From assembly GCA_018398765.1 (NCBI GenBank), contig JAHBMJ010001427.1, positions 34,219-81,718 of the forward strand: a stretch of 47,500 bases of DNA. The letters run 5' to 3'. The notes beneath the pieces are model-generated. The model was not told the origin of the DNA, made no database searches, and saw only the letters and a program-made list of their open reading frames with translations. The stretch comes from Chromera velia (Eukaryota; Sar; Chromeraceae). The position numbers and the translations under genes are program-made. Below, in pieces: positions 1 through 10,193 of this stretch. The first letter of the stretch is position 1; every line of letters begins with the position of its first letter.

Positions 1-59
1 CGACTGGCCGGCGTGCGTCAATCGTGCAGTTATCATTTTTCTTGCTTTCCGGGGCCATT

Positions 60-185
60 CGCAAGCTTGCTTGCGTCAGATGCATGTTGTTTGAATGGCC
101 TACAAGTGTATGTTGGCAGTCCATGCATGGGCCGGCCGGCATTGCCGTGGCCCCCGAGCTACGGTATCTGTAGCCCAAACCGAAA
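60..185 (-). repeat. Dispersed repeat, copy 1
   Basis: Read on the minus strand, this stretch contains GGGCTACAGATACCGT followed by a GGCTCG-like block, GGGCCACGGCA and further on CCAA...GTAGGCCA. The same order of blocks occurs on the plus strand at about 39228-39350. The match is degenerate outside the core. A third, shorter piece (GGGGCCACGGCATGC) lies near 2995-3010. It is an uncharacterised dispersed family; no coding capacity or clear terminal repeats are visible. Confidence 0.5.
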
Positions 186-1436
186 GGAAAAAAGTAAAGG
201 TGAGCCCCGCCCCCTATACCGAATTTCGCACGCGCGCCACTTACGTACTTCCTCACATTTCGGATCGTAAACGCCTTACGGGACCGCGCAGTAAAAATTT
301 TGCGCATGCATGTCATTGATTGAAATGATTAAATTCGACCGCCTCTGAGGTCTGAATTCAGATGCGCTATCAGATGTGCTGTTCGACAGCTTTGTCAGAC
401 TTTATAATGTGGGTGAGCAGATGAGGGAAATCTTCAACTTAATGACGGACGTGGGCATGACAGTGAGTGAGAGCTGGGTGAAAACACTACTCTTCAAACG
501 CCGTCTCCGCGCGTCTCAATCTGTCTATTGTGAGTTTCATATTATTTCCGGACTAAGCAGATCTGCCCTTTGGTCAGGTCTCCACTAGTCTCCACCTGTC
601 CTGCTCTAAGGAAAGGTGAGTGGTCAATCTGTTCCTGTCTTCGTATTCCTCCTGTTTATTTGACTCCATAAATAAAAGGGAGACAGTCAGAAACAATCTG
701 CTAGCAAGCGTATACGACTTTCTGCCGCAAGCGAGCTGCTGAACCCGGCGCCTATGGCTTTCCTCTAGCTCTATTCACCCTGTTTGAGCCTGCCATGCAA
801 TATATGTGATTTCCTGTCTGTACTGACTTTGGGCTGTGAATCCTTATGTCTTTGAGTAAATAGGTGAATGAGTAGGTGTCTTGGGTTTCTGTGTCCGTCT
901 ACATGTCTGTCTTAAAGTATCCCCCCGTTGCTGTCCACGATACTCGTTTCGATGCACGGTGCCCCTGTAAACAAATTTTTCCGATATTTATGTGCGTGGA
1001 TGCCAGTCTGTGATGTGGTTTTATCTTTGTGTGCTCTGTCTGGCTTTCTCTGTTCCATATTTTTCTGTGTTTCTTAGGCTATGTGTGTATTGAAATTCGT
1101 CTCCTTTGAGTGACCGGGTGCACGTTGATTGAGTGCAGGAGTGCTGAGACTCTGAGGAGAAGCGCAAGGGCGAAAGACTGGCTGACTGACTGCCTGACTG
1201 ACTAACTAACCCACTGATCAACTGACAGCGACAGACAGTCACAGTAACTGACTATTTGTCTGTCTTCTAAGTCTGTCTTACTGTCTATAAAAAAATTCCC
1301 CTCCCCTGGAATGAAAATATGGCCTGTTTGCCTGCCTGCCCACCTGCTCGCCTGCCTACCTGTCTGTCTGTTTCTCCATATGTTTGTCTGTATGACATTG
1401 TATGTAGGTCTATGCGTATGTGTATGAGGCCAGGAG

Positions 1437-1440
<4 letters not shown>

Positions 1441-1474
<34 letters not shown>

Positions 1475-1521
1475 CGAGAGTGAGAGCAAAAACGAGGGTG
1501 AGAGTGAGACAGAGAGAGAGG

Positions 1522-1583
<62 letters not shown>
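1441..1583. repeat. GA microsatellite, compound
   Basis: Nearly pure (GA)n with short GAAA and GTGA interruptions. It accounts for the Arg-Glu and Leu-Ser open frames seen in both directions here, which are not genes. Confidence 0.95.
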
Positions 1584-1584
<1 letters not shown>

Positions 1585-2012
1585 TGTGGGCAGTTTATGC
1601 TTCAAGGCTCTAGCAGGACTATATCTATGATATATTTCATTGTGTCGGCCTTTCTGCCTCGTGTGTTTTTGTGTGTACGTGAGAGCTTCCTCTGAAAGGC
1701 TCTGTAACATTCCCGCTTCACTTTACCGCAGGGCCTGTGTATGCTAGTGTGTATGGTTGTCTCTCGGTATGTATTTACCTGCATATTCTTTTGTACAACC
1801 ACCAGGCGGTACACCGAGGTCTGCTTGCTTGAAATCACACTCAAAACTCTCTGGGTTGCTTGCCTGCTTTGGGGTCACTGCCCAGGGCCACTGCCTCTTT
1901 TTGCACTGCACAATTTTGAATGTTCTGCATATCAGTCTGTGAATGAAATGAAAGCCTTAAAAACTTTGAAGGAAAGGGAACATTCCTTAGCACGTCCCTA
2001 TCTGATCTTCTG

Positions 2013-2013
<1 letters not shown>

Positions 2014-2064
<51 letters not shown>

Positions 2065-2084
2065 GTGTGTGTGTGTGTGTGTGT
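2014..2084. repeat. CT then GT microsatellite
   Basis: A (CT)n tract passes directly into (GT)n. The junction pattern recurs at 2183-2358 and 41626-41827. Confidence 0.95.
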
Positions 2085-2182
2085 CTGCATCCGTGCGTGT
2101 ATGATCTATACCTGTGCGAGCTTGTCAGTCTGAGTAATGTGTGTGCTTATGTGTGCATGCGATGTAGCGGTAAGAGTGTGAA

Positions 2183-2243
<61 letters not shown>

Positions 2244-2275
2244 CGTGAGTGTGTGTATGTATGTGTGTGTATGTG

Positions 2276-2325
<50 letters not shown>

Positions 2326-2358
2326 TGTGTGTGTCTGTGTGTGTGTGTATGTGTGTAC
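2183..2358. repeat. CT then GT microsatellite
   Basis: A second (CT)n to (GT)n compound repeat about 100 bases after the first, with GTAT interruptions in the GT part. No gene overlaps it. Confidence 0.95.
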
Positions 2359-3006
2359 GTACGCACGTTAGCAGACAGGTGGCAGACGAAGACTCATGAT
2401 CAGGGAGAGATAGAGAACGAGAGAGGGAAAGAGCCAGATGGATGTACGGTTCTGTATAGGAGAAAGAGAGCGAGGCCGATGTACCCAGACTGAAGTAGAG
2501 AAACTGACAGTATGTCAGACAGACAGCAAGATTGAGAGACAAAGGCTAGGACAAAGGGTGAAAGATGATGAAAGAGTGACTATTGTGTAAGTGATACAGA
2601 CATATATGCAGACACTGTAATACACTGTCAAAGACTAGGTCAAATACTGTTGGCTCACTCCTCCCCGGTCCTCGGACCGTCCTTCGTGTCTGGGGCCTTT
2701 TTACAGATACCTTTACTCTGTTTTCGTATCGAACCTAATCGAGTTATTAGTGTATTGAGAGATCACGTTAACTAGAAAACGAGTCAATCATTCTCTAGAT
2801 CGTCATTTTTTCCTTTTTAAAAATGTTAGAAAAAACATGGTAAATTAGTTTTATAAACTCAGGTAAAGAATATGTATTATAGACAGTTTGCAGATCGATT
2901 TGCTATAACTATAAGTAAGAATTTCAGACTAATTTTTAGTTGTATTTAGGCCTTCATACGCGATAATACGCGACCCCCGGTTTCCCCCTTTTAACGGGGC
3001 CACGGC

Positions 3007-3023
3007 ATGCTCCGCAGGAGCAT
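3007..3023. repeat. Small perfect hairpin
   Basis: ATGCTCC, a GCA loop, then GGAGCAT gives a 7-bp stem. It sits between a GGGGCCACGGC word and a TGCATCATGCAT word, in the GC-rich segment that ends the first AT-rich island, about 380 bases before the first gene. Confidence 0.5.
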
Positions 3024-3091
3024 TAAAATGCATCATGCATCGCCGAGATTCGCCGAGCGCGCGGCCCGCTGGGGCCGGGAAAAGGACCAAA

Positions 3092-3100
3092 CTTTCCGGC
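3092..3100 (+). promoter_or_regulatory. CTTTCCGG box upstream of first gene
   Basis: CTTTCCGGC lies 308 bases before the ATG at 3400. Related boxes occur 333 bases before the giant gene start (11735), about 394 bases before the FAS1 start (11701) and 339 bases before the MYG1 start (TCTCCGGGGCC, 39301). The shared distance is the main argument that it is a promoter element; this is inference. Confidence 0.3.
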
Positions 3101-3399
3101 GCACGAGACGGCTCTAAGTTCTGTTAATTTGACACTGTAAACTGCAAGACATTCTTCCATTTTCTTCAATCTTCTTCACAGAATGAGTTTCTGTAACTGA
3201 GGTTGCATTGCCAGCTGCCTGAGTCTGAAGTGTCAGGGGCCTCTGTAGGTTCTCTGCTTGATCGGGGCTGTGATTCTCCATTGTTCAAGGGGACCAATTA
3301 AGCTTTTCCAGAAACGAGACGCAGACTGAGACTGCTCAAGTCTTGAGAGCTTGTTTGGTGGCATAAGACACGCAGCGATCGGAACTCGGAGTCGCGAAG

Positions 3400-4984
3400 A
3401 TGGCGGAATCTTCAACTGAATCGCCGACTGCTTGTAAGTTATGTTGTCCTTCCGTTTTCACGCGTCACCTTTCAAAAGTAATGGAACAATCTTTGCACGC
3501 TCTTTTGCTTGCAGCACGGGCAGTCACGGATCTCAGAGTGGCCCTTCACAAGAACTACGTCAAAAAATCTCGTCCTCAGAAGATGGCACAAGTACTTCGG
3601 CACTGCAGAGCGTTCCACGAAAGCCGTTTGAGCCCGGTGTCGAGGGATACGATGAAAGAGCTGTTCGAGACGCCGATGACAGACATTCTCGACAATTCGG
3701 AAGAAGGGGGGCACCTCCTCTTCACCGATGAGATTCCAAAGAATCTCGAAGGAGTAGGGGGCAACCTCTACAACGATGAATTCATGGAAGCCGGGCTCAA
3801 GGAGGTACGCAGTCCCTGTGATCTCAGATAATAAGCATGGGCAGGAAGCTAGCTGGGAGGCTGTACGTAATTTTGAAAGAGAGGTCCCGCAGCTTGGCTC
3901 TCTTTTTTCTCTTCATTCCTTTCCCCCTCCTTCATTAGATTTTCTTTCCACACATCTGATGCGGCTTCTCTGCTAGACCGTGTCCCCTTCACTAACCACA
4001 TCCTGCGAGACTTCCTACTCCTTTTCGTCCTGCCCTTGTTCCCAAATCCTTGCAATCCTTCTGAGCTCTTTCTCCCAGCTGTCGCTTCCTGCATGGAGTT
4101 TCCTTGGTGTGATAGTTCTCTGCCGACCTCCGTGCAGCGGCCCAAAAAGCCCGGCGGGGTCCTCAAAGAAGGGGCCGAAGCGTGGAGGGTCAAGACCGCG
4201 TACTTTGTCGACGTACGCGACCTCCCCATGCACAAGCGTCTCTCCTTCTATCCGTTCGATGAGCTGAGAATTGCGGACGAAGTGGCGAAACGTTTGAGGG
4301 CGCTGGTGCTGACTGCTTTGGTGCACTCTGCCAAGTGGTTCGAGAAGGGGACGAAGAAGACAGTGGGAGTTTTGGATCCTGACTTCGTCAGAGAGCGGGA
4401 TTCAAAGCTGATCTGCTGGGTGCACAAAGGGCTCTGCAAGCACAGACAGTTCAAGCCGGTACGTACATCTCTTTTTCATGATAGTCAGGAAGGTAGAAAT
4501 ACAACGTCTGCCTGACGGTGCTGTCGAAAGGCACGGACGTCTTGCTCCTTCCCTCCCGGTTCCATTTTCCTTCATTGTCTTCCCACTCATATTGTATGAA
4601 GTCACTCTCTCGAACCCCTGGTTCTGCCTTTTGGGCGGTTTCCTCTGCCACCGTCCCCTCCGATGGTCCTGTTCCCCTCTTGCTCCAAAGCGACGTGTCA
4701 CTGTGATGAGCGTGCGTGAGTGAGTGCAGAAGAAGAGGCCTCGACAGACGGACATCGAGACGATCATCAGGAACGGAGTGGCCAGAATCCGCTCCGACGT
4801 TCGGCTTCACCAACAAGAGCTGGGTCTGGCTGTCTCCAAGGAAGGCGAGGACGTGGAGATGGACGAACAGACCTCTGCAGCGTCTGGAAGTACTCATTCG
4901 GGATCCTCCCCCCCCCTCCCCCCGTCCCTACCCCCCCCGCCCCCTCCCGACTCCCCTGTAATGCATCCCCTCATGACCGATTGA
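3400..4984 (+). CDS. Unrecognised 299-aa protein, 4 exons
   Basis: Exons 3400-3433, 3515-3804, 4138-4458 and 4730-4984 join in frame (900 nt including TGA). Donors are GTAAGT, GTACGC and GTACGT and all three acceptors are TGCAG. The start is the first ATG after a gene-free leader and gives MAESSTESPT. The protein looks soluble and mixed alpha/beta; the conserved-looking core is residues about 110-215, with WRVKTAYFVDVRDLPMHKR and KLICWVHKGLCKHRQFK. A basic stretch KKRPRQ begins exon 4, and the last 30 residues are Ser/Pro-rich low complexity. There is no signal peptide or membrane segment. I do not recognise the family. The basic segments would suit a nucleic-acid-linked protein, but that is a guess. 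The final exon is the weakest part: its proline tract could instead be intron. Confidence 0.6.
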
Positions 4985-5537
4985 GCCCCTGAGCTTCTGT
5001 TCCCCCCCTTACCTTCATTCTTCCCTGTGGATGCTGCCTAAGCAATTCAATTCAGAACAAAGCCTTTGAGAGCACCAAAAGAAGACAGCGAAAGGGTCAT
5101 GAAGGAAGAAGAGGGGCGTGAAGCTTGGGGGGAAGGAGACCTGATTGAAGAGAGGGATGAAGGACGTAGAGGAGGAGAAGCAAGCCAAGAGAAAACGCAA
5201 AGGAACGAAGGATCGAGAAATGCCTTGATCGAAAAAGAAAGTATCTAACTCCCATCAGACAGAAACGATCCGATATGCTTCGAGGTGGTGAGTGAACGAA
5301 AAGGAAATTCAGTCAGTTCAGTCAGTCGGAGGAGAGAGCAGTGGTTTCAGAAAGGGTGTCAGAGGTGAACAGGAGGTCCCGGCAATCATCGATTCAAGAG
5401 ACTTTCATGAAAGGAAGGAGTCTCTCTCACTGTCTTTCGTTTCGCTCCCATTGGTAGCGTCCCGATCAGACATGAGGGACAAATTTCTAAAAAGAGAGGG
5501 AAGATGAGATAAGGGTCGTTTTGTGTTTTCTTTTTCT

Positions 5538-5595
5538 TTCAAAATCGAGCTTCTTGCTTGAGATGATTCAAAATCGAGCTTCTTGCTTGAGATGA
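5538..5595. repeat. 29-bp perfect tandem duplication
   Basis: Two exact adjacent copies of a 29-base unit (5538-5566 and 5567-5595) beginning TTCAAAATCGAGCTTC. Perfect identity suggests recent origin. No gene function is apparent. Confidence 0.9.
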
Positions 5596-6044
5596 TGAGA
5601 GCAATGAGGAAATACAAAACACCTTTATTTCTCTTCCCTTTGTCATTGCACCTCTACTCCCTTTTTGATGAGAGCCTGGTTTCTCTTTGTCCACACGTAT
5701 GCATAAGGTGAAGTGACTTACCTTATGGTAGAAATCCGTTGATTAGATGTCAAATTCTTCCCATTCATCCTTCTTGATTCTGCATGCATCCCGCTTGTCT
5801 GTTCTTCTCCAACCCCCGTCTTTCTCCTCATTCTTTCTTTGAATTTCCCTCTTCCTACTGGTTGTTTCTCGTCAAGCGACGTGCGATGGCCAACAGAAAA
5901 CGTCACCCTCTCCCTCTTTGGCATCGGACTTGTCGGTATGCGTTCGTTGTTTCTGGTTACATGTGCATCTACACAGGCAAGAGCAGCCTCCCGTGAGATT
6001 CCTGCAAAGAAACGAAGGAAGAAAGAAAGATAGATAGCGAGAGC

Positions 6045-6240
6045 GAAATGACTACTGCGGCATTTAAGCTTCGTCCCGTCAAAAGAACTTCACGGTTTCA
6101 CTTACTCACTCGCTCACTCACACAGTCAGCAAAAGAAAAGGGAGAGAGAAAGAGACAGAAATGACTACCGCGGTATTTAAGCTTCGTCCCGTAAAAAGAG
6201 CCCAGAACTTCACGTTTTCACTCACTCGCTCGCTCACTTA
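6045..6240 (+). repeat. 113-bp spaced partial duplication
   Basis: A segment starting GAAATGACTACTGCGGCATT (6045) recurs at 6158 with a few substitutions and an insertion. Both copies keep an ATG and the peptide MTTAxFKLRPVKR. The copies then pass into CTCA/CTTA-rich simple sequence. The second copy opens a 132-codon frame (6161-6559), but nothing else supports a gene. Confidence 0.7.
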
Positions 6241-7756
6241 CTCACTTACACAACCAGGAGCTCAAATCCCTCGGGAGCTCTTTGAGCCAATGCCAAAAGC
6301 AGAAGAAAAAGTGATCGAGGTCCTACACGGGCAGTCTTTACCAAGTGAGAGAAATAAGAGGGCAAGGCACTCGCTCGTATGGTATTGCGAAGAGAAATCG
6401 TTGCTGCGGCAGTTTCAGGCCATTCGTTGTCTTTCTGTTCAGTGTCCGTCTGTTCAAATGTGTCTTCTGAAAATGGAGGGCCTGCAGGGAGCAGTAAGCA
6501 GCTTGACGGGGGGAGTGGCAGGAGAAGGAGAGATCAAGAGACTTATTGCGTTTTCGTGATTCAATTTTGCAGTTCTGGGAAATGCGAAAATGCAACAAGG
6601 CTCTTGGTCGTTTATTCCTTCTGTCTTCCTTCCGCTCCCCTGGTTCTGTGTGCCCATCTGCTTGCCCGTTTGTCCTCCTGCCTGTCTGTTCCATCTATCC
6701 AGGCTTTCTTTCTGCATTGTATGGTCAAGAGGAGTTTGATAACAGTTCGAACTCTCCTCTTTCGTTTCTTTCTGTGTGTGTGTCTGTTCTGCTGGCGATG
6801 TGCTGTTGTTAGCCGCAGTTGTGAAACTGAATGTGCACATTCCAGAGAGAGAACAAAAGTCGGCCTGATGATGTACCGATCTTCTAACGGGCTTATGGTA
6901 GAACAAAAAGTGTCTGGTCAAAGTTGGTGTCTCTCCCTCGTACTGTTACAGCTGCTGCTGCGGCTTCCCTCATTCAAGTCTCTTCCCACCTTTACTCGAT
7001 TCTGTACCAAGATTTCCACCAATCACCCATCAGCCCCGTCTCTCTCTTTCCCCTCCCTCGGCGTGTGAGTTGATTGTTCAAATTTTCGTGTCTGATGAGG
7101 TTTTTCTGTCGAGTGAAGTGCCCAAGTGTCCCCGTCGACCGACGAGGGGCAGAAGAGGGAGGGAGAACTGATGGCCCACAAAGTCGATCAGGGCCAGAAA
7201 TGAATGAATGCTTTGAATGATCTACTTGTCGTTCTGACAGTGTGCATCAATCAGTGTCTCTGTAGAGATGCTGATACGCCAACCAAGTCAAAGGGAAAGG
7301 AATGTGTGTCAATTTCTGAATGCATTCATCTTTGAATGATTCTTTAGGCTGGGAGGTGGAAGCGAATCGATGAAATGGAGTCAGGTTTGGATTTGGACAC
7401 TGTACTTTTACCTGCTGCGCTTCGCTGTCTGTCAGTCTGGGTCTATTTCTGTTTGTGCTTTAAACAAATAGATCCAACTCGCTGCAACGGTTTTTTGTGC
7501 GTCTGTCACGGGGATTGAGGGACTCTGTGCCAAAACAGGATCGGACCTGCTGGCTGAAGGTGGGATCGCGATTGCGTTTCCTTCCTTCCTTCCATCATCT
7601 TTCTTTCTGTTTCGTTGCACGTTTCTGTTGGACAGGAAATGGAAAGAAAGCCTGTGAGGGCACCAAGAAAGAAAGAACGAAAGAAAGACAGACAGACAGG
7701 AAGTCTGGGAGCTCGAAAGAGGATCGGCAATGAGGCAGCGATCAAATCAGAAGGGC

Positions 7757-7772
7757 GCATGCATGCATGCAA
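7757..7772. repeat. TGCATGC run
   Basis: (GCAT)n giving overlapping TGCATGC words. TGCATGC is a known ApiAP2 target word in apicomplexans, but no gene start lies nearby. Confidence 0.7.
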
Positions 7773-8339
7773 TCATGGCCGGCCGCGGGGGGGGAGCGGT
7801 CATGGAAGAGAAAAGAGAGAGAACCGGGAGACGTTTGGCATTTTTGTGCCTCACGTGGGAGTACAGAAATACAAGAGTGCTCTCTTGGTTCCTTTGATCT
7901 TGCCGAGTGCCGCGCACGGATCCTTGCCTGAGTTGCTCCCTTTTTTCACTTCACAGTGCCTTCGAGGCTTCTTTTGGTAAATGTCTGTCATGCAGCACAG
8001 CAAGAGTCTCAAAGGTGTGTGCGAAAGTTTGTCCGACGTTTTTTTTTTTTTTTTTAGACGGATTGACTCACGTAATCACTGGAACGGCCGTTTCAAAGTT
8101 GGCTTCTTGGTAACTACATCTAGTTCCTACGTTCGATCGTGGCGGAGACGGAGCATATTCTTTTTTGTCCGCTTCGAATCTGAAAGGCATGAAGAGGTGG
8201 ATGGAAACTTTCCGCCCTTAATTGTTTCGAATTGACTCGCCACTTCGATTGTCATGCATGGCTGAACGAGGCTGCATCATGCTGCTTCATGCATTAATTT
8301 TATTGCGTTGCATGCAGAAAAATTCCAGAAAAACTTGAA

Positions 8340-9060
8340 AGGGGCAACTTAGGTCCTCTAAATTAAACCCTAGATATTCCTAAAAAAACCTACTACTACT
8401 ATGACCGTGACTTTAGCCATGTCTAACATAGTAATATTATAATCAACAAAGTTACCGTCGAACTTACCGAACATCGTTCAATATACAATAAAGTGGGGCT
8501 GACGGATTACAATTCTCAGAGACCGAGATAGACTCAGAGCCTTCTGAGCCTAGCTCCTACTAATTTTTAGGAGCCCCAGCTCAGACTCCTCCTAGGACTC
8601 CTCAGAGCTTTAGGGAGACTGCCAGTACTATGATCTGGCAACTCAGCATAATACTAGGCATGATGGAGCTACCTGGAGCCAGACTTATACTCAATTTCGA
8701 TGTTTAAAATTAATTTACATTTCATATACTTCTCTTCTAGACTTCTATAGTCATAATTTTAATAAGATTCAATTATCAATCTAGTCATCAATATGATACT
8801 GTATAACAAAAATCTAGAAGTCGTCGCGTTTGAAGGCTAAATTGAAGCAGCGTTCCTAGCTGCATTTTGTCTTACATGCATGTAAAAGTTGATCGCCCCC
8901 GCAAGCAGCAAGATATTAGCAATGTTTTACGTATATATTATTATGATACTAGTTGTGATATACCTCGCAATCGACACATTTATATTCTGTTTATGGAACA
9001 GAATGTTGGTGCTTCAATCTACATCGATCCCCGCTCTTGCTTTAGTTGAAGATTCAATTT
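8340..9060. other. AT-rich island
   Basis: Base composition drops to markedly AT-rich compared with the surrounding roughly 50% GC DNA. The left edge (8250-8330) has several TGCATG and CATGCA words. No coding frame of note and no terminal repeats were seen. It could be an old non-coding insertion or a normal intergenic isochore. Confidence 0.5.
8525..8680. repeat. Cluster of short inverted repeats
   Basis: Hairpins include CTCAGA/TCTGAG with a 4-nt loop (8533-8548), GCTCCTA/TAGGAGC (8553-8574) and the palindrome TCCTAGGA a little further on. GAGCC, GGAGC and GACTCC words recur throughout, like a decayed minisatellite of mixed orientation. Confidence 0.5.
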
Positions 9061-9639
9061 GAAAAAATGGATTTAAAAAAACAAAGCCGTCCCCCGACAC
9101 GTGTTTAACCGTCCCAGGTTGACAGCGAGCCCCCCGACCGTCTAGAAAGAGGGCTGGAGATTCTCTCTTCCTCCTCAGATGAGGAAAGGAAGAGGAGACG
9201 GCATCTTCGGCACTAGCGAAACGGACAAACATGACACCCGCTCAGCCACCCACTCTCCCTGCAAAGGGATCCCCGAAGAAGAAACGCCACGGCACATTCA
9301 GCGAGACAATTGAGGAAAGAGAACCCGGAGGGAGGCTGAACCCTCCTGCATCCCTCTGTTCTCTTCTACAACTTCTCTCTGCAAGTTTCAAACAAGAGGG
9401 AAGCCGGACGTATGAATAGACCAGCCAGAAAATCGAAAGAGGGGCAAAGAAGATCGAGGTAACGGTCAACAAATCCTTTGGAAGAAAGGGATAACGGTCA
9501 GCCGTCTCAATGGGGAAAGGGAGGGAAGGGAGAGGGGGGACTGATGTTAGACTGGACACCGCTGTTAGAGTGGTACTCGCGAGCAAAGACTGTTCGGCAT
9601 TCAGGTTTTCAGACGAGGGGGGGTCTCCGGCCTCTCAAA

Positions 9640-9990
9640 TCCAAAGCAAGAAGAAAAGGGAATGCATTGCCGGGTGAAGCACAGGACAAGACGATCAGAA
9701 ATGAAACAAAAAGAGAAGGAAAAACAAGAGAAGGAAAAAGAGAGGACACGACAGAGAAGAAAGGCCAGAGACAGACGCGAGATCAAAAGAGGAATGGAAG
9801 CCGGACAGAGAACGAGATGGAAGACAATCTCGGCTGTGCGAGGCCATCAGGTGGAAAGAAGCAAGAACGGACAAGAAAACCGCACAGGCAGAGGAAAAGG
9901 AACACCATGGTAATCTGGGAGAGAAGAAAAACAGGGAGGAAACACCCCAAGGACAAGAAAAAAGAGGGGAAGAGGAGGGACGAAGGACCA
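9640..9990. other. Purine-rich tract
   Basis: The plus strand is strongly A/G-rich over about 350 bases. It makes a Lys/Arg/Glu-rich open frame on + (ending 10002) and a Phe/Ser/Leu-rich one on -. It probably belongs to the 3' flank or 3' UTR of the minus-strand FAS1 gene, where the transcript would be pyrimidine-rich. Confidence 0.5.
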
Positions 9991-10193
9991 GAACGCTTTT
10001 GAAAGGTAACGGAGGCAGAACAACACCATTTCGGAGAAGATTATTTTCATCTTTCTGGATTCCGTGCTTTTTTTCGCTTTGTTCCGCCAATGTGCCTACA
10101 GAATTCTTTTGTCCCTTCTTTCTCTAAACACCTGCAGAATGGCTGTGAAACTCCGCACTGACCGCCAGCAGCCCTGCTCTCCCATCCGGCCAG

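Larger units (their letters stand above)
1..3399. other. Intergenic region, left flank
   Basis: No gene can be supported here. It holds a GC-rich stretch with a dispersed repeat (about 60-185), several GA and CT/GT microsatellites (1441-2358), an AT-rich island (about 2700-2960), a small hairpin at 3007-3023 and, just before the first gene, a CTTTCCGGC box (3092-3100). One possible isolated exon lies at 362-462: it has a TTCAG acceptor before it, a GTGAGT donor after it, and an open frame whose translation includes LSDVLFDSFVRLYNVGEQ. Nothing around it completes a gene, so it is left uncalled. The long open frames at 1285-2542 are only translations of microsatellites. Confidence 0.6.
4985..10193. 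other. Intergenic region between convergent genes
   Basis: About 5.2 kb separates the ends of the first gene (+) and the FAS1 gene (-). It holds two local duplications (5538-5595 and 6045-6240), a TGCATGC run (7757-7772), a 15-T run near 8041-8055, an AT-rich island (about 8340-9060) with a hairpin cluster (8525-8680) and a purine-rich tract (about 9640-9990). The longest open frames (6379-7068 and 9478-10002 on +) follow local base skew, show no domain and have no supporting splice pattern, so no gene is called. The 3' UTRs of both genes presumably lie at its ends. Confidence 0.5.

Noticed and set aside
1285-2542. Long open frames on both strands (Leu-Ser, Arg-Glu, Cys-Val, His-Thr repeats)
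   Set aside because: They are translations of GA, CT and GT microsatellites.
6379-7068. 229-codon open frame on +
   Set aside because: Cys/Leu/Ser-rich, follows pyrimidine skew, no domain, no matching introns or neighbouring exons.
9478-10002. 174-codon Lys/Arg/Glu-rich open frame on +
   Set aside because: It lies in a purine-rich tract whose composition alone removes stops; no recognisable motif. It could not be fully excluded without transcript data.
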